A stretch of DNA of 59,647 nucleotides from an uncultured Saprospiraceae bacterium (GCA_938045585.1 CALIAU010000038.1:1-59647); one strand, 5' to 3'. Shown: positions 1 to 8,833, counted from the stretch's first letter. Notes: a model not told the origin generated them from the letters alone. Numbers and translations are program-made.

Positions 1-49
1 TAACAACAATATAAACACATTCCTCTTAACTAGTATTATAAAGATACAT

Positions 50-1201
50 CTAATCAAGTGGACTCTTAATATCTTTTAGAATAGTATTTGTTACATGTGT
101 ATAAATCTCTGTGGTTCTGCTGCTGGAGTGACCCAATAAAGTTTGAATATATCGGAGATCTACACCGTCTTCAAGGAGATGGGTAGCAAATGAATGTCGC
201 AATGTATGAGGAGTTACTCTTTTAACAATACCTGCTTTAACTTTTGCTTTCTGTAAAATTACGCGAATGCTGCTGGCGCTATATTGTGCACCTGAAGGAC
301 TTTCAAATAAATAAACTTTGGGTCGGGATGACTTGTAATATTTGCGTAACTCATATAATAATTTTGAAGATAGAATGGTATATCTATCCTTTTTACCCTT
401 TCCTGCCCTCACATGTATCATCATCCGTTTACTGTCAATGTCATCTATTTTTAGATTTAATAGTTCTGTTCTTCTCAGACCAGCTGAATAGAGCAAACTA
501 ATAATACACTTATGTTTTATATTTTTAATACAAGAGAGAATGGCTTTAACTTCCGACTTTGATAAAACACGTGGCAATTGACGGACTGTTCTAGGTCTGT
601 CTATGGAGTAAAATCTATTTGGCATTTGGAGTACCAATTCATAATAGAACTTAATGGCATTGATACAACCGTTCAGATAACTATCGGACTTGTTGTTTTG
701 AAGTAAATGGTGGAGATATTCTTGAATATCATTTTCTGATATATTTTCGAGAGGAGTTGTAGGGTAAAAATTTATAAAGCGCTCAAAATTCGCAATGTAG
801 AGTTTTGCAGTATTCTTAGAATATTTTTTTAACTCCAATTTTTTAAGATAGGCATCGGGGCAGGTTCTATATCCAGGCGATGTTTTTCGCAAACGATAGG
901 CATCTAAGCTAAGTTCTACCTCTCCTTTGTGTAAGGTTTTATTTGTGAAGAAATAATGCATATTTAACCATGCTACCCCTCTGAACAGCTTGTATAATTG
1001 ATTTAAGTTGGATTTTGTGTTAGGAACATAGAACATGTTGTAGGTATCACTCCATTTTAAACCCTTCATTTCTTGTAATAAAGCATCTATGACCTTGTCG
1101 GTAAGATATTGCAAACCAATCATCTTTTTACCATCAATGATAAGGTGTTTATAGGTTATAGACTTCTTTCTGTGCATGCTGTAGGTTCGTTTGTTGCACA
1201 A
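50..1201 (-). CDS. Tyrosine-type site-specific recombinase/integrase
   Basis: This 383-residue protein cuts and rejoins DNA at short target sites through a tyrosine intermediate. An N-terminal extension (about 1-95) precedes a SAM-like core-binding domain (about 105-195) and the catalytic domain. All catalytic residues are visible: R243 in AGLRRTEL, a Lys in the GKGKKDR turn, H332 and R335 in HTLRHSF, H358 in LLGH and nucleophile Y367. The C-terminal YTHV..SPLD ending is typical of the XerC/D-IntI-like group, but the extra domain that defines true integron integrases is absent. Translation may start at Met9 (1177) instead of 1201. It is transcribed away from the small genes to its right. Family assignment is certain; its DNA target is unknown. 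Confidence 0.93.
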   Translation of the reverse strand: MCNKRTYSMHRKKSITYKHLIIDGKKMIGLQYLTDKVIDALLQEMKGLKWSDTYNMFYVPNTKSNLNQLYKLFRGVAWLNMHYFFTNKTLHKGEVELSLDAYRLRKTSPGYRTCPDAYLKKLELKKYSKNTAKLYIANFERFINFYPTTPLENISENDIQEYLHHLLQNNKSDSYLNGCINAIKFYYELVLQMPNRFYSIDRPRTVRQLPRVLSKSEVKAILSCIKNIKHKCIISLLYSAGLRRTELLNLKIDDIDSKRMMIHVRAGKGKKDRYTILSSKLLYELRKYYKSSRPKVYLFESPSGAQYSASSIRVILQKAKVKAGIVKRVTPHTLRHSFATHLLEDGVDLRYIQTLLGHSSSRTTEIYTHVTNTILKDIKSPLD

Positions 1202-1310
1202 AGTACACTTGAGAATAAATCAGAAGCAATAAAGAAGTAAATACTATGAGTATAATATTTAAATAATAATTTTTTTATAATTTTTTACGAGACTTGTTTA
1301 CCTCAGATCC

Positions 1311-1324
1311 ATTATGCGCATAAT
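1311..1324. promoter_or_regulatory. Perfect 14-bp palindrome upstream of the small zinc-finger gene
   Basis: ATTATGCGCATAAT is a perfect palindrome, 8 bp before the start codon at 1333 and about 110 bp from the integrase start. It could be an operator or a recombinase-binding arm: TGCGCATAA is also part of the left arm of the E. coli dif site. The role is inference. Confidence 0.4.
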
Positions 1325-1332
1325 AGAATGAG

Positions 1333-1770
1333 ATGAATAAAGAAAATCAGAAATTATGTAAAGCTTGCGCAAAGCCAATCTTTGGAAGAAAAGATAAAAT
1401 ATATTGTGATGCTTACTGCCGTAGTAATTTTCAATACAAGAAGTCCAAAATTTCTAAGGGAAAAAAGAGTCTACATGAAAAAATAGCTAAGCAGCTGAGG
1501 AAAAACAAGCAGATTCTAAAAAAATTTAATAAATCTGGCAAAACTATCATTCAAGAATCTGAGCTTTTAACAGCAGGTTTTAATCCAAGCATCTTTACAC
1601 ACTATTGGGAGTCGAAAAAGGGAAATCAATACAGGTTTGTTTATGAGCAAGGTTTTATGAATTTTATTGAAAAAAATAAAGCAAAATATATCCTGATAAC
1701 CTGGCAAGAATACATGGAACCACAATTAAAAGCAAAACCCTCTAAAAGAACTTATAATAAATTAAAATGA
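1333..1770 (+). CDS. Small treble-clef zinc-finger protein of unknown function
   Basis: This basic 145-residue protein has an N-terminal cysteine cluster (CKAC near residue 9, then YCDAYC near 29) arranged like a treble-clef or zinc-ribbon nucleic-acid-binding finger (DUF2116-like). A very Lys-rich segment (about 35-70) follows, then a C-terminal part with a regular alpha/beta pattern. Similar small proteins occur in many Bacteroidota, but I know of no proven function. It lies between two recombinase genes and is divergent from the first. Nucleic-acid binding is inferred from the finger and the positive charge. Confidence 0.7.
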   Translation: MNKENQKLCKACAKPIFGRKDKIYCDAYCRSNFQYKKSKISKGKKSLHEKIAKQLRKNKQILKKFNKSGKTIIQESELLTAGFNPSIFTHYWESKKGNQYRFVYEQGFMNFIEKNKAKYILITWQEYMEPQLKAKPSKRTYNKLK

Positions 1771-1853
1771 ACAATATGATTCAGAATACATAGATCTGCT
1801 TCTAAGACTACACCCACATTTTCTGAATAATCACAATAAAGAGTGAATTAAAT

Positions 1854-1873
1854 AGTTGACATATATATCAACT
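1854..1873. promoter_or_regulatory. Inverted repeat, candidate operator of the XRE gene
   Basis: AGTTGA and TCAACT form a perfect 6-bp inverted repeat around an 8-bp AT spacer, 122 bp before the XRE regulator gene. XRE/HigA-type regulators normally bind such palindromes in their own promoters, so autoregulation is plausible but unproven. Confidence 0.35.
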
Positions 1874-1994
1874 TTATTATCTTAGCTAAAATTTAAAAAG
1901 CACAATAATTCACCAGCATTATGTCCTTACTTCTTTCATCAAAATAAGTAACAGTATCAATCGCCCCATAGAAGATATAGCAGCACAATAGATT

Positions 1995-2294
1995 ATGAAA
2001 ACATTCAAACCAAAAAAATTAGAAAATGTAATCATTAAAAAGATTAGTTCAAATAATCCTGAAGATTATGCACTAGGAATAAAATTGCTGCAATTAGGCC
2101 AATTAATAAAAGAGGTTAGGAAAGAAAAAAAACTGACACAGTCTGAACTCGGAGCACTTATTCGTGTAACAAAATCTCAAATTTCAAAACTTGAAAATGG
2201 GACTTCCAATATGACTATAGGAACAATATTCAAAATTTTTGATGCTATGAAATCTGATATTCACTTCAAAGTAATATCAAAGTCGAGTAATTAA
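1995..2294 (+). CDS. XRE-family helix-turn-helix regulator (HigA-like, orphan)
   Basis: This 99-residue DNA-binding protein has a Cro/CI-type HTH at about 34-88: GQLIKEVRKEKKLTQSEL followed by the recognition-helix segment TKSQISKLENG. The C-terminal segment (DAMKSDIHFKVI) matches the layout of HigA/MqsA-like antitoxins, which act as both antitoxin and repressor. No toxin gene is visible in the 224 bp upstream, and the next gene downstream is a recombinase, so it is either an orphan antitoxin or a plain regulator of the neighbouring mobile genes. The fold is clear; the antitoxin role is only a possibility. Confidence 0.82.
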   Translation: MKTFKPKKLENVIIKKISSNNPEDYALGIKLLQLGQLIKEVRKEKKLTQSELGALIRVTKSQISKLENGTSNMTIGTIFKIFDAMKSDIHFKVISKSSN

Positions 2295-2392
2295 CTGACA
2301 GACTTTAGATCAGCTCATAAACAGTAATTTTTAACTGTTCTCGGTAATGAGATTAGGTGAAATTATTTTAATCATTTCTAAAACAAAATACA

Positions 2393-3310
2393 ATGAGAAA
2401 AGTATACAAACGCACTGGACACACTCAGTTTGATAACGCAATTATTGCATTTGATAATCATCTTGCAATTTCTGGAAAAGCAATCGCTACTAGAAAGGCT
2501 TATAATCTTAGTTTAATACGATTTTTAAAAATTTCAAATAAACTACCTGAGCATTGCAGTAAAATAGAAATAGTAGACACTATCCTAAAAATTAAAGAAA
2601 TACATGGTTTTGGGCCAAGCACGCTTAAGCATTATATCTATGGAATTCGTTACTACTTAAAACACATCGCAGAACGAATGGACTTATTTATGAAAATTCC
2701 TATCCCTACACTAAAGGTCTACGACTTTGATGTTTTAAATGTTGAGGAAATACAACTAATTTTTAAAAATTGCAATAACATAAGAGATCTATTTATACTG
2801 CAATTGCTATATGAAACCGGAATAAGACTCAATGAACTTTTAAGTATTAATTATCAAGACTTCGATTTATATCATAAGACACTTACTATCAGAAACATTA
2901 AAAACAATAAGACTCGAGTCGTCTATTTTGGTGAGAGCATGAAACGCTTATTGATCGAATATCATACTCAGTATAGATCCTTATTTTCTAAAACAAAAAA
3001 TGAGTTCCAATTTCATCCATTTATCCATCTCTCAAGATCTGGAGTTCGGTACATGATGCAATCCGTTGTTAAACGAAGTGGAATTCAAAAACATGTTTCC
3101 TGTCATTTGTTTAGACATGCTTTTGCAGTGCACTATTTGAACTTTGGCGGGCAAATCTATCAGCTTCAAAAACTACTTGGCCACAGTCATATCAACACAA
3201 CATTGCTCTACCTTCAGTACGCAATACTAGCTCCCGCAGAAAACATTTCAATACTTGATACTCTATTGGATGCCAATAAAGAAATCAATACCAGTTTGAT
3301 TCGTGCTTAA
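2393..3310 (+). CDS. Second tyrosine recombinase (XerC/D-like)
   Basis: This 305-residue recombinase is distinct from the one at 50-1201 and on the opposite strand. A core-binding SAM-like domain spans about 15-110 and the catalytic domain about 120-290. Catalytic residues are present: R145 in ETGIRLNEL, H238 and R241 in CHLFRHAF, H264 in LLGH and Y273. An NNKTR turn supplies the likely beta-hairpin Lys. The length suits a compact transposon- or integron-independent Xer-type enzyme. Because the catalytic set is complete, it is probably active. Two different recombinases within 3.3 kb mark this end of the window as accessory DNA. Confidence 0.92.
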   Translation: MRKVYKRTGHTQFDNAIIAFDNHLAISGKAIATRKAYNLSLIRFLKISNKLPEHCSKIEIVDTILKIKEIHGFGPSTLKHYIYGIRYYLKHIAERMDLFMKIPIPTLKVYDFDVLNVEEIQLIFKNCNNIRDLFILQLLYETGIRLNELLSINYQDFDLYHKTLTIRNIKNNKTRVVYFGESMKRLLIEYHTQYRSLFSKTKNEFQFHPFIHLSRSGVRYMMQSVVKRSGIQKHVSCHLFRHAFAVHYLNFGGQIYQLQKLLGHSHINTTLLYLQYAILAPAENISILDTLLDANKEINTSLIRA

Positions 3311-3538
3311 AGTTCATCTAATAATAAGTATTGTATTCTATTGAATTGATAAGTTGGAATACTATATAATCATATGTAGTGAATTAAAAAGAAAGATAAT
3401 ATTAATCTGCATCTTGAAGCCTTCTCCAATTCCAGTAGAGTACATACTGAAAAATATTTCCTAAAAGCATAAAATAATTGTATCTATAAACCCAAGTGTA
3501 AAATTTATTACGATTAATAGATAGCTGAAATACTAGAA

Positions 3539-3979
3539 ATGAAAGAATCAACTCAAAGCAAATCATTGTTAGGTAAAATTATAGCGCTTATACTTGGCTT
3601 TGGCCCAGGTTTCTTTGCTATTGGGTATACCATAGGTACAGGCAGCGTCACATCTATGATTGTTGCAGGTAGTAAGTTTGGTATGCAATTACTTTGGGTT
3701 CTATTTTTAAGTTGCCTATTCACAGGAGTCCTCATGTTTGCCTATGGTAAATTTGCCCTTGTATCAGGTGAAACTGCCCTTCATGCTTTTAAAAAACATA
3801 TAAAATTTGGAAAACCCCTAGCATTGCTCATAATAGTGGGAGTAACATTTGGTCAATGGAATTCCTTAATGGGCATCTTAGGAATTTCTTCCAATATTAT
3901 TTTTGAAATATTATCGAATAACTTTTCCGGTTTACAAGATCATAAATATGGAATTGTCTTAGGTATCGCTAGACGATAA
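3539..3979 (+). pseudogene. NRAMP-fold transporter, N-terminal part (frameshifted)
   Basis: This reading frame holds the first ~142 residues of an NRAMP-family (LeuT-fold) membrane transporter: TM1 with GPGFFAIGYTIGTGSVTSM, then TM2-TM4. It ends abruptly after LGIA with two frame-shifted residues and a stop at 3977. The rest of the protein continues in another frame from 3973. Residues homologous to the canonical DPGN metal-binding motif of TM1 read GTGS here, so the substrate may differ from Mn/Fe. One missing base, or two extra, around 3971-3973 would explain the break. It could be a real pseudogene or a sequence error. Confidence 0.8.
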
Positions 3980-3999
3980 TTGTAAGCTTCTACCTTATT

Positions 4000-4812
4000 A
4001 TGCTAGTTGGAAAATATTCCTTTTTTGAAAAACTCCTCATCATCTTTGTAAGCCTAATGGGACTGTCTTTTATCCTGTCTATTTTCATGGTACAGCCTAT
4101 GACTGCTGATGTTCTTAGGGGTTTCATCCCTACGATTCCTGATCTTCCTGGTGGAAAAATGTTAGTTGCTGCATTTGTTGGAACAACTATGGCTGCTGCG
4201 ACTTTCTTATCTCGTCCCCTCTTTGTAAGAGGAAAGAATTGGAATATTTCGCATTTAGAACAACAAAAAAAGGATTCTATCATGGCTGCCATTTCCATTT
4301 TTGTGATAAGCGGTACTATTATGGCGGTTGCATGCGGCGCATTATTCTATGAGGAGAAAGTAGTCGACAAGGTTCTGGATATGGCTAACACCTTGGAGCC
4401 AATCGCTGGACAATGGGCAGTAAGTGTATTCTTTTTTGGTGCTTTAAGTGCTGGACTTTCTTCCATATTTCCATGTTTACTAATAGCTCCTTTATTAATA
4501 GCTGATTATCAATCTGGTGAGTTAGACACCTCTTCTTCCCGTTTTAGAATAATAACGGCAATAGCTTGTTTAGTAGCCCTTATTGGACCAGCATTTAATG
4601 CGAACCCCATAGAAATACAAATTCTATCACAGGTATTTAATGTATTTGTGTTGCCCATAGTTGTCTTGGGAATCATTCTCATGCTGAGAAAGAAAGAAAT
4701 TATGAAAGACTATGATACAAGTTTAGCAGTTTACATTTGCTTATATGCAGCACTTCTTTTTTCTTTGATCATTTCTTACAATGGGATCATAGCCATCTTT
4801 GAATATTTCTAA
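4000..4812 (+). pseudogene. NRAMP-fold transporter, C-terminal part (frameshifted)
   Basis: This is the continuation of the transporter beginning at 3539, about 270 residues from the first in-frame ATG. The frame is already open from 3973, and the residues before the ATG (IIVSFYLI) complete the broken helix, so the ATG is not a natural start. It contains about seven further membrane helices. At the position of the canonical TM6 MPH motif it reads GTTMAAATFLSRPL, so the second metal-binding motif is also missing. Together the halves give about 420 residues, the normal NRAMP length. The SDR gene follows 24 bp later, suggesting a shared transcript. Confidence 0.8.
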
Positions 4813-4835
4813 AAAAAACAACTCGTTAGCATACT

Positions 4836-5606
4836 ATGGAATTTAAAAATAAACTAAGCAACAAAAATGTTCTTATTACTGCTGGTGCACAGGGTATAGG
4901 AGAATCGATTACTAGGCACTTTATAGATGCAGGTGCGCATGTAGCAATACACTATTTTTCAAGCGCGGAGACTGCGAACGAATTAATGGAATATGCAACT
5001 AGCAAAGGACAAAAAGCAGTCGCAATAAAGGGTGACTTGACAAAGGAATTAGAAGCAAATGCTCTAGTTGATCAAGCAATTGAAGCTCTAGGGGGACTCG
5101 ATATTCTTATAAATAATGCAGGGGCATTAGTTGCACGAAAGAGAATAGGAGAAATAGATCCAGAATTCTGGACCAAAGTCATGGATATAAACATGACTTC
5201 AATGTTGTTTGTAACGCGAGCAGCTACTCCTCACCTTGCAAAGAATGATAACAGCAGTATAGTAAACCTAGCTTCCTTAGCAGGTCGTAAAGGTGGCCAT
5301 GCTGGCTCCCTAGCCTATGCTACCAGTAAAGGCGCTATACTTACATTTACAAGGGCATTGTCTGCTGAATTAGGACCAGAGGGCGTACGGGTAAACGCTG
5401 TAGCTCCCGGTCTTATTCTTGGCACAAAATTTCACAACACACATACAACTAAAGAATCAGCTGCTAAAACAATTGCAGGAATCCCTATTGCACGAGCGGG
5501 GAATGCTGCTGATGTTGCTCGGGCTGTTATTTATCTTGCTTCAGAATACGATGGGTTCATAACTGGGGCTACTTTGGATATTAATGGTGGTGTATATAAT
5601 ATGTAG
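4836..5606 (+). CDS. Short-chain dehydrogenase/reductase (FabG-like)
   Basis: This 256-residue NAD(P)-dependent oxidoreductase is of the classical SDR family. The cofactor motif is AGAQGIG (17-22 region), followed by NNAG at 93-96 and the catalytic tetrad N119, S147, Y161, K165. The C-terminal LASEYDGFITGATLDINGG is the usual SDR ending. It resembles FabG and sugar or sugar-acid dehydrogenases; the substrate cannot be read from the sequence. It lies 24 bp behind the broken transporter and converges with a TIM-barrel epimerase-like gene, which hints at catabolism of a small polyol or sugar acid (inference). Confidence 0.9.
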   Translation: MEFKNKLSNKNVLITAGAQGIGESITRHFIDAGAHVAIHYFSSAETANELMEYATSKGQKAVAIKGDLTKELEANALVDQAIEALGGLDILINNAGALVARKRIGEIDPEFWTKVMDINMTSMLFVTRAATPHLAKNDNSSIVNLASLAGRKGGHAGSLAYATSKGAILTFTRALSAELGPEGVRVNAVAPGLILGTKFHNTHTTKESAAKTIAGIPIARAGNAADVARAVIYLASEYDGFITGATLDINGGVYNM

Positions 5607-5618
5607 CGGAAGTCAAAC

Positions 5619-6476
5619 TTATTGCACAGTAATAGCTTCCTTTAAACCTTCTAAATTTCTTTGAAGTACTAAGCGTACGTCTTCATCCTCTATATGTCCG
5701 AGTATTCCAAATTTTCCTGTATAAGCTGCATCTATAATCTGACATAGCATGTCTATTTCGTAATCACCCTTCCCTATTCCCAGTATCTGAGTCTCGTCTT
5801 TTCTCACACCACTTAAATTAATCGCCCACACATAAGGAATCATATCGTCGACAAATGTAGAAAAGTCGTCTGTATGCCCGTAAGCATGGTGAAAATTATA
5901 TATCAACCCAAGATTCTCTTCCGGCAAGGCATCGATAATTTCCATTACATTCCTAGGGTCACCAAACCAATCCCCATGATTGTATAAGGCCAGCTTACAA
6001 TTTATTTTCTCTGCCTTTCGAGACATATACTTTACAAATTTGCTTGCCTTATGTACCGAGTTTTCTTCTGTAAGCCCTACAAAAAAATTATCATTGAATG
6101 CCATCCAAATTTGTCCATTATATTCTACCTCAGTTAAAATTTCGAACATATGTTGATTTGCCCACCTGAGTGTATCTAGTTTGTCAGCCTTGCCATCAAC
6201 CCACATCCAAATAGCAAAAGGTTCTATCCCTTCCCTCTTCGCCAATCTTAATTCTTCTGCAGTCCCTTCCAAATGTCTTACCCTCCAATCGTAGGCATAG
6301 TTTTTAAATCCAAGAGTCTTTAGGAGTGCAATGCGTTCTTCAGGAGAACGTTCTTTTGCATCATACGGAACAATGCACCAAGCATATAAGTCTTCTTTGT
6401 CTATTACATACCTAGTTTCTTTGCTCTTACAAGAGAACATAAGAACTACTATAAGAAATAGTATGCATTTATTCAT
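5619..6476 (-). CDS. Sugar phosphate isomerase/epimerase-like TIM-barrel lipoprotein
   Basis: From Met at 6476 the product starts MNKCILFLIVVLMFSC, a lipoprotein signal with lipobox Cys at about residue 16; the open frame extends ten codons further to 6506. The mature part (about 270 residues) has the pattern of the xylose-isomerase-like TIM barrel (AP endonuclease 2 superfamily): a strand with YAYDWRV near the start, LALYNHGDW in the middle, LIYNFHHAYGH, and LGHIEDED near the end, with His/Glu/Asp residues suited to divalent metal. It probably isomerises or hydrolyses a sugar-like compound in the periplasm. Substrate unknown. Confidence 0.8.
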   Translation of the reverse strand: MNKCILFLIVVLMFSCKSKETRYVIDKEDLYAWCIVPYDAKERSPEERIALLKTLGFKNYAYDWRVRHLEGTAEELRLAKREGIEPFAIWMWVDGKADKLDTLRWANQHMFEILTEVEYNGQIWMAFNDNFFVGLTEENSVHKASKFVKYMSRKAEKINCKLALYNHGDWFGDPRNVMEIIDALPEENLGLIYNFHHAYGHTDDFSTFVDDMIPYVWAINLSGVRKDETQILGIGKGDYEIDMLCQIIDAAYTGKFGILGHIEDEDVRLVLQRNLEGLKEAITVQ

Positions 6477-6574
6477 TTTACTAAGTGATGAATGCGTAAA
6501 TAGCATTTAGGAAATGTACTGATTACAGCAGTGTATTGTATGCAAGCAGAACGATAAGATATAGCCTCTAAACT

Positions 6575-8833
6575 CTACCTAATAAATACTTTTTCTGTTC
6601 GTTCTCCTAATTTCACTATGTATACACCACTCATGAAATTAAGCAGAGAAAGTTGAGCTTGGCCCTTATCTAGTCTGCTTTCTGAAATTAGTTTTCCTTG
6701 CATATCAAAGACTTGTACAATCTCAGCCTCAGCATTCTCAATAATCAAGGTATTTGATTTTTGATAAATAACTGGTAATGGTTTTTCTGTTAGATCTCTT
6801 AATACTAGCTCATATTCATTTAATTCAGTATCGTAGGCATAGGCAGGAAAATCTGCAAGTGCATGTATACCTTCTTGACCTGAAACTTGAACTTTAAACA
6901 GTGTTTCTCCTGTGACAGTTTTTGCATAATCTGTTTGCCAAATAAGCTTAGTTGCGTTTTGAAGGCCTTTGAGGTTACCTGCTGCAAGATCTAGAGAAGC
7001 TGCGGTGAAATCATGTTTTGACTGATTGATTCCACATTGGATTGCTTGTAAAGGGAATTCAGCGTCTACACTGAAATGTGCCACTCCATCTATGACTTTG
7101 TAATCCAAATACATTTGCTGTCTTGGTTTGGTCTCAACAGCCCAAATATTTTCGATATAATTAGCACTCAGATTTCCCATTTGCAAAGCATATATTTCTT
7201 CTTCTACTACTAATTCTTCTAAAGGGAACTGCTCATAAATATTGTAGGCAGTATCTTGTTCTATCCAGCTTGCAAAGGCGTATGGGAAATGTATATTCTC
7301 ATCAAGAATGTAGTCTCTTAAATCTAAGAGATCTAATGCAGATACTTTCCCATCCCCATTTAAGTCAGCAAGGGAATATTCCACTGCGTTAAATTCTTTT
7401 TGTCCTAAAATATGTCGTCGTAAAACCACTAAGTCTGCTACTGTTATATCTTCTTTTGAAAGTCCATTATATGTTGGCACCAAATACATATCTCTTACTA
7501 AATCCAATTCTGTAAAGGCATAGTTTCCATCTATATCTGAATTTTCTTCTGCCATCATTTCATCCTCATTATAAAACGCTACATGGGCATCTGGCAAACC
7601 TTCCCCTTCAATATTTGCTACCCTACCAGCAAAGTCCACACTAAACGAACATGAATTAAGATTATCAAAAATCAACATAAATACAGAACAATAATCAGAA
7701 TTTTCGTAGCTATCGATAGAGTACACTTGTAAAAACTGGAATCCAAAATTACTGCAATCAAATTGTCTTAGTGAATCTGCTGGATCTGGGCTAAAGGCAT
7801 AGGTAATTTGATCATCTGGTGTGCAATTATCAGTAGCTTTTTGGACCAATTTTGAAGCAGCCACTTCTAAGGTTCCAGTTGGTTCCATAAGAGCTGTATA
7901 AGCAATTATGTGACAAAATGGTGTAGGCGCTTTTGTATCTTTCATATCAACAGATGTTTTGCAAGAACTCACATTACCACAGCCATCATTAATTTTCCAA
8001 TCCACCTTATGATGTCCTTTCTGAACTTGTACTGGCAAAGTGATCGTTACTTCTTCATCATTACTTGTGGGCGCTATATTAAACTGCCCAGTCTCTGCAG
8101 TGCCATACACATAGTCAATGCTTCCATCTCCCCATAAATCTATTTCGACATCCCAGCGAATACTTTCCGATAAGCAGAATCCTGTATCTGTAGCGCTATT
8201 GCTTATTGTAAACGTACCTTCACAAGTTTCAGTAGAAAGTTCTACATCTTCGCAAGAACCTAGGACAGGCTTTTCAGTATCCTCAAAAAAGATAAACTGG
8301 GAGTGTTCCCAAATACCCTCTGTCCCCCCTACTTCATATTCACACCAATCTATAACTGTGAAATCCCTTACAATTTTAATACAGGCACCATCTCCTATGG
8401 TAAGCTCAGTGTCTTTAAAGCTATATGCCACTAGATCACAGGGCCCTGAAGTCCATGTTGGTTGTGACGATGGCGTTTCATCTCCACATTCCAGATAAAT
8501 ATCATCAGGAAACTCAACCATTACATCACTTGGTACATCTATAAGCGTAATAGTTTGTAAACATTGGGGTTCATTGTTATCAATCAGATTATTATAATTT
8601 ATATCAACGTACCAGGAGCGCATGATCACACCTGTTCCACATTGTCCATTATCTACCCAATCAATGAATTTGGGCGTAAAACTAGAGTGTTGTCCAGCAG
8701 TTGTAGCAACGCCAGTCATATCTGTATTTGTGAAATCCATATTACAAGGAAGATCCAGGTCAGCTGGACAATAAATACCTGCAAAAGAGGAAATACTGAG
8801 AATGCATGCTGTAAGGATTGATAAAAGCTTCAT
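6575..8833 (-). CDS. Large secreted protein with dockerin-like module and T9SS sorting domain
   Basis: Met at 8833 gives a clean signal peptide (MKLLSILTACILSISSFAG); the frame is open to 8875. The mature protein is about 730 residues. The first half is Cys-rich, HYR/SdrD-like beta-sandwich repeats with the phrase DWCEYEVGG and KDTKAPTPFC-type linkers. A carboxypeptidase-regulatory-like segment follows (VDFAGRVANIEGEGLPDAHVAF). Next comes a dockerin-type pair of EF-hand-like repeats (DITVADLVVLRRHILG and DLNGDGKVSALDLLDL, about residues 455-515). The last ~75 residues (VQVFDMQGKLI...GVYIVKL) are a Por/T9SS sorting domain. It is probably surface-attached or released; ligand unknown. Confidence 0.85.
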   Translation of the reverse strand: MKLLSILTACILSISSFAGIYCPADLDLPCNMDFTNTDMTGVATTAGQHSSFTPKFIDWVDNGQCGTGVIMRSWYVDINYNNLIDNNEPQCLQTITLIDVPSDVMVEFPDDIYLECGDETPSSQPTWTSGPCDLVAYSFKDTELTIGDGACIKIVRDFTVIDWCEYEVGGTEGIWEHSQFIFFEDTEKPVLGSCEDVELSTETCEGTFTISNSATDTGFCLSESIRWDVEIDLWGDGSIDYVYGTAETGQFNIAPTSNDEEVTITLPVQVQKGHHKVDWKINDGCGNVSSCKTSVDMKDTKAPTPFCHIIAYTALMEPTGTLEVAASKLVQKATDNCTPDDQITYAFSPDPADSLRQFDCSNFGFQFLQVYSIDSYENSDYCSVFMLIFDNLNSCSFSVDFAGRVANIEGEGLPDAHVAFYNEDEMMAEENSDIDGNYAFTELDLVRDMYLVPTYNGLSKEDITVADLVVLRRHILGQKEFNAVEYSLADLNGDGKVSALDLLDLRDYILDENIHFPYAFASWIEQDTAYNIYEQFPLEELVVEEEIYALQMGNLSANYIENIWAVETKPRQQMYLDYKVIDGVAHFSVDAEFPLQAIQCGINQSKHDFTAASLDLAAGNLKGLQNATKLIWQTDYAKTVTGETLFKVQVSGQEGIHALADFPAYAYDTELNEYELVLRDLTEKPLPVIYQKSNTLIIENAEAEIVQVFDMQGKLISESRLDKGQAQLSLLNFMSGVYIVKLGERTEKVFIR

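Noticed and set aside
1771-1994. Missing HigB-type toxin gene upstream of the XRE gene
   Set aside because: All frames in this 224-bp gap are interrupted and too short for a ~90-residue toxin.
1-3400. Integron with gene cassettes
   Set aside because: The first integrase resembles IntI at its C-terminus, but the integron-specific extra domain is missing and I found no attC-like GTTRRRY/RYYYAAC pairs between the small genes.
3962-3985. Programmed ribosomal frameshift in the NRAMP-like gene
   Set aside because: There is no slippery heptamer, no obvious stimulatory hairpin, and NRAMP genes are not known to use frameshifting; mutation or sequence error is simpler.
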